DNA of 64,000 nucleotides from Erysipelotrichaceae bacterium (GTDB lineage Bacteria > Bacillota_I > Bacilli_A > Erysipelotrichales > Erysipelotrichaceae): contig JAFRBQ010000015.1 of assembly GCA_017404785.1 (NCBI GenBank), forward strand, positions 1-64,000, written 5' to 3'. Below, piece after piece: positions 63,451-64,000 of this stretch (positions are counted from its first letter, which is position 1; each line of letters begins with the position of its first letter). Both the position numbers and the translations under genes were made by a program. The notes beneath the pieces are model-generated. The model had not been told where the DNA came from and ran no database searches. It saw nothing but the letters and a program-made list of their open reading frames with translations.

Positions 63451-64000
63451 ATGTCTGAGTACAAAAAAGTAGAAAATGCCAAAGCTGAAATGACAGTTAC
63501 CCTGGAAGGTGATAGCTGGAAGAATGCGATCGATTCAGCATTCAACAAGCTGGCAAGGAAAGTAGAAGTAAAAGGTTTCAGAAAAGGTCAGGCTCCTAAA
63601 CACCTGGTTGAAAAATATATCAGTCATAATGAAACGCTGCTCGATGCAGCTGAATCATTGGCTCAGAAAGCTCTGGAAGATGGAATTGCCGAACACGATG
63701 TCACACTGATAGATCGTCCAGAACTGAAGGTCGATGAATTATCCGATGACAAGTGTGTTCTCACGTTCATCTGTCCGGTTCTTCCTGATGTAAAACTTGG
63801 CGACTACAAGAAGATCAAGTATGAGGAAGAAGAGTCAAAGGTCGATGAAAACGAGATCAATGATCAGATCGTTACGCTGTTGAACCAGAAAGCTGATCTT
63901 GAACTCAAGGAAGATGGCGAAGTAGAAGACGGCGATACAGTCGTTATCGACTTTGAAGGATTCAAGAATGGTGAACCGTTTGAAGGCGGAAAAGCTGATA
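63451..64000 (+). CDS. tig: Trigger factor (5' part, cut by the window end)
   Basis: Ribosome-bound chaperone and peptidyl-prolyl isomerase. The visible 183 codons cover the ribosome-binding domain with the signature VKGFRKGQAPKHLVEKY (around 37-53) and the start of the FKBP domain (VEDGDTVVIDFEGFKNGEPF). ATAAGGAG lies before the ATG. The gene is incomplete only because the window stops. Confidence 0.95.
   Translation, partial: MSEYKKVENAKAEMTVTLEGDSWKNAIDSAFNKLARKVEVKGFRKGQAPKHLVEKYISHNETLLDAAESLAQKALEDGIAEHDVTLIDRPELKVDELSDDKCVLTFICPVLPDVKLGDYKKIKYEEEESKVDENEINDQIVTLLNQKADLELKEDGEVEDGDTVVIDFEGFKNGEPFEGGKAD

Overview
The window looks like a chromosomal segment of a low-to-mid GC Bacillota, most probably an Erysipelotrichia-type Firmicute. 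This is inferred from the gram-positive gene orders (ychF-tilS-hpt-ftsH-hslO-dus; rimP-nusA-rnpM-ylxQ-infB-rbfA; yloU-fakA), a PolC replicase, an ECF-type folate transporter, and a tilS/ligA style close to Mollicutes relatives. The standard genetic code applies: many intact genes end in TGA and tryptophan is TGG. I see no phage, insertion sequence, integrase or CRISPR array. Nearly everything reads as core or conserved accessory chromosome.

Layout. 1-6.8 kb: ychF, tilS (carrying an in-frame TGA), hpt, ftsH, hslO and a dihydrouridine synthase. 6.8-10.6 kb: a NYN RNase and ung, divergent from folC, then uridine phosphorylase and a small membrane protein. 10.6-14.3 kb: a minus-strand folate one-carbon operon folT-fhs-fchA-folD. 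14.3-16.9 kb: a glycogen branching enzyme whose 5' end carries an in-frame TAG, and a Fic-like protein. 17-22.3 kb: a DUF218 membrane protein, a zinc-ribbon protein with an L7/L12-like domain, a C39-like membrane-anchored protein, the AmmeMemoRadiSam pair (a MEMO-AMMECR1 fusion and a radical SAM protein) and a tRNA-Leu. 22.3-30.6 kb: recG, rnc, polC, pepT. 30.6-35.7 kb: the nusA-infB operon. 35.7-47.6 kb: add, a MATE transporter, ppdK, yloU-fakA, an acyl-CoA synthetase, ligA and a membrane protein. 47.6-51.3 kb: a 23S rRNA methyltransferase, GNAT enzymes, a GyrI-like protein and a rhodanese lipoprotein. 51.4-62.2 kb: a cyclic-di-GMP island with five turnover proteins, interrupted by a second rRNA methyltransferase. 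62.2-64 kb: GNAT, a hypothetical protein and the start of tig.

Three themes stand out. First, several transcription units (ung, folC, folT, recG, rnc, ligA and weaker cases) have a TATAAT-like box only 5-10 nt before an ATG with no Shine-Dalgarno sequence, which predicts leaderless mRNAs; ung and folC share one overlapping symmetric -10 region. Second, the one-carbon operon divides labour: FolD has lost the residues linked to cyclohydrolase activity and FchA sits beside it. Third, the c-di-GMP island contains two tandem receptors with nearly the same double periplasmic-binding-protein sensor but opposite predicted outputs (EAL phosphodiesterase versus GGDEF cyclase). Three point lesions (TGA in tilS, TAG in glgB, no usual start codon in the MATE gene) may be real or may be sequence errors.
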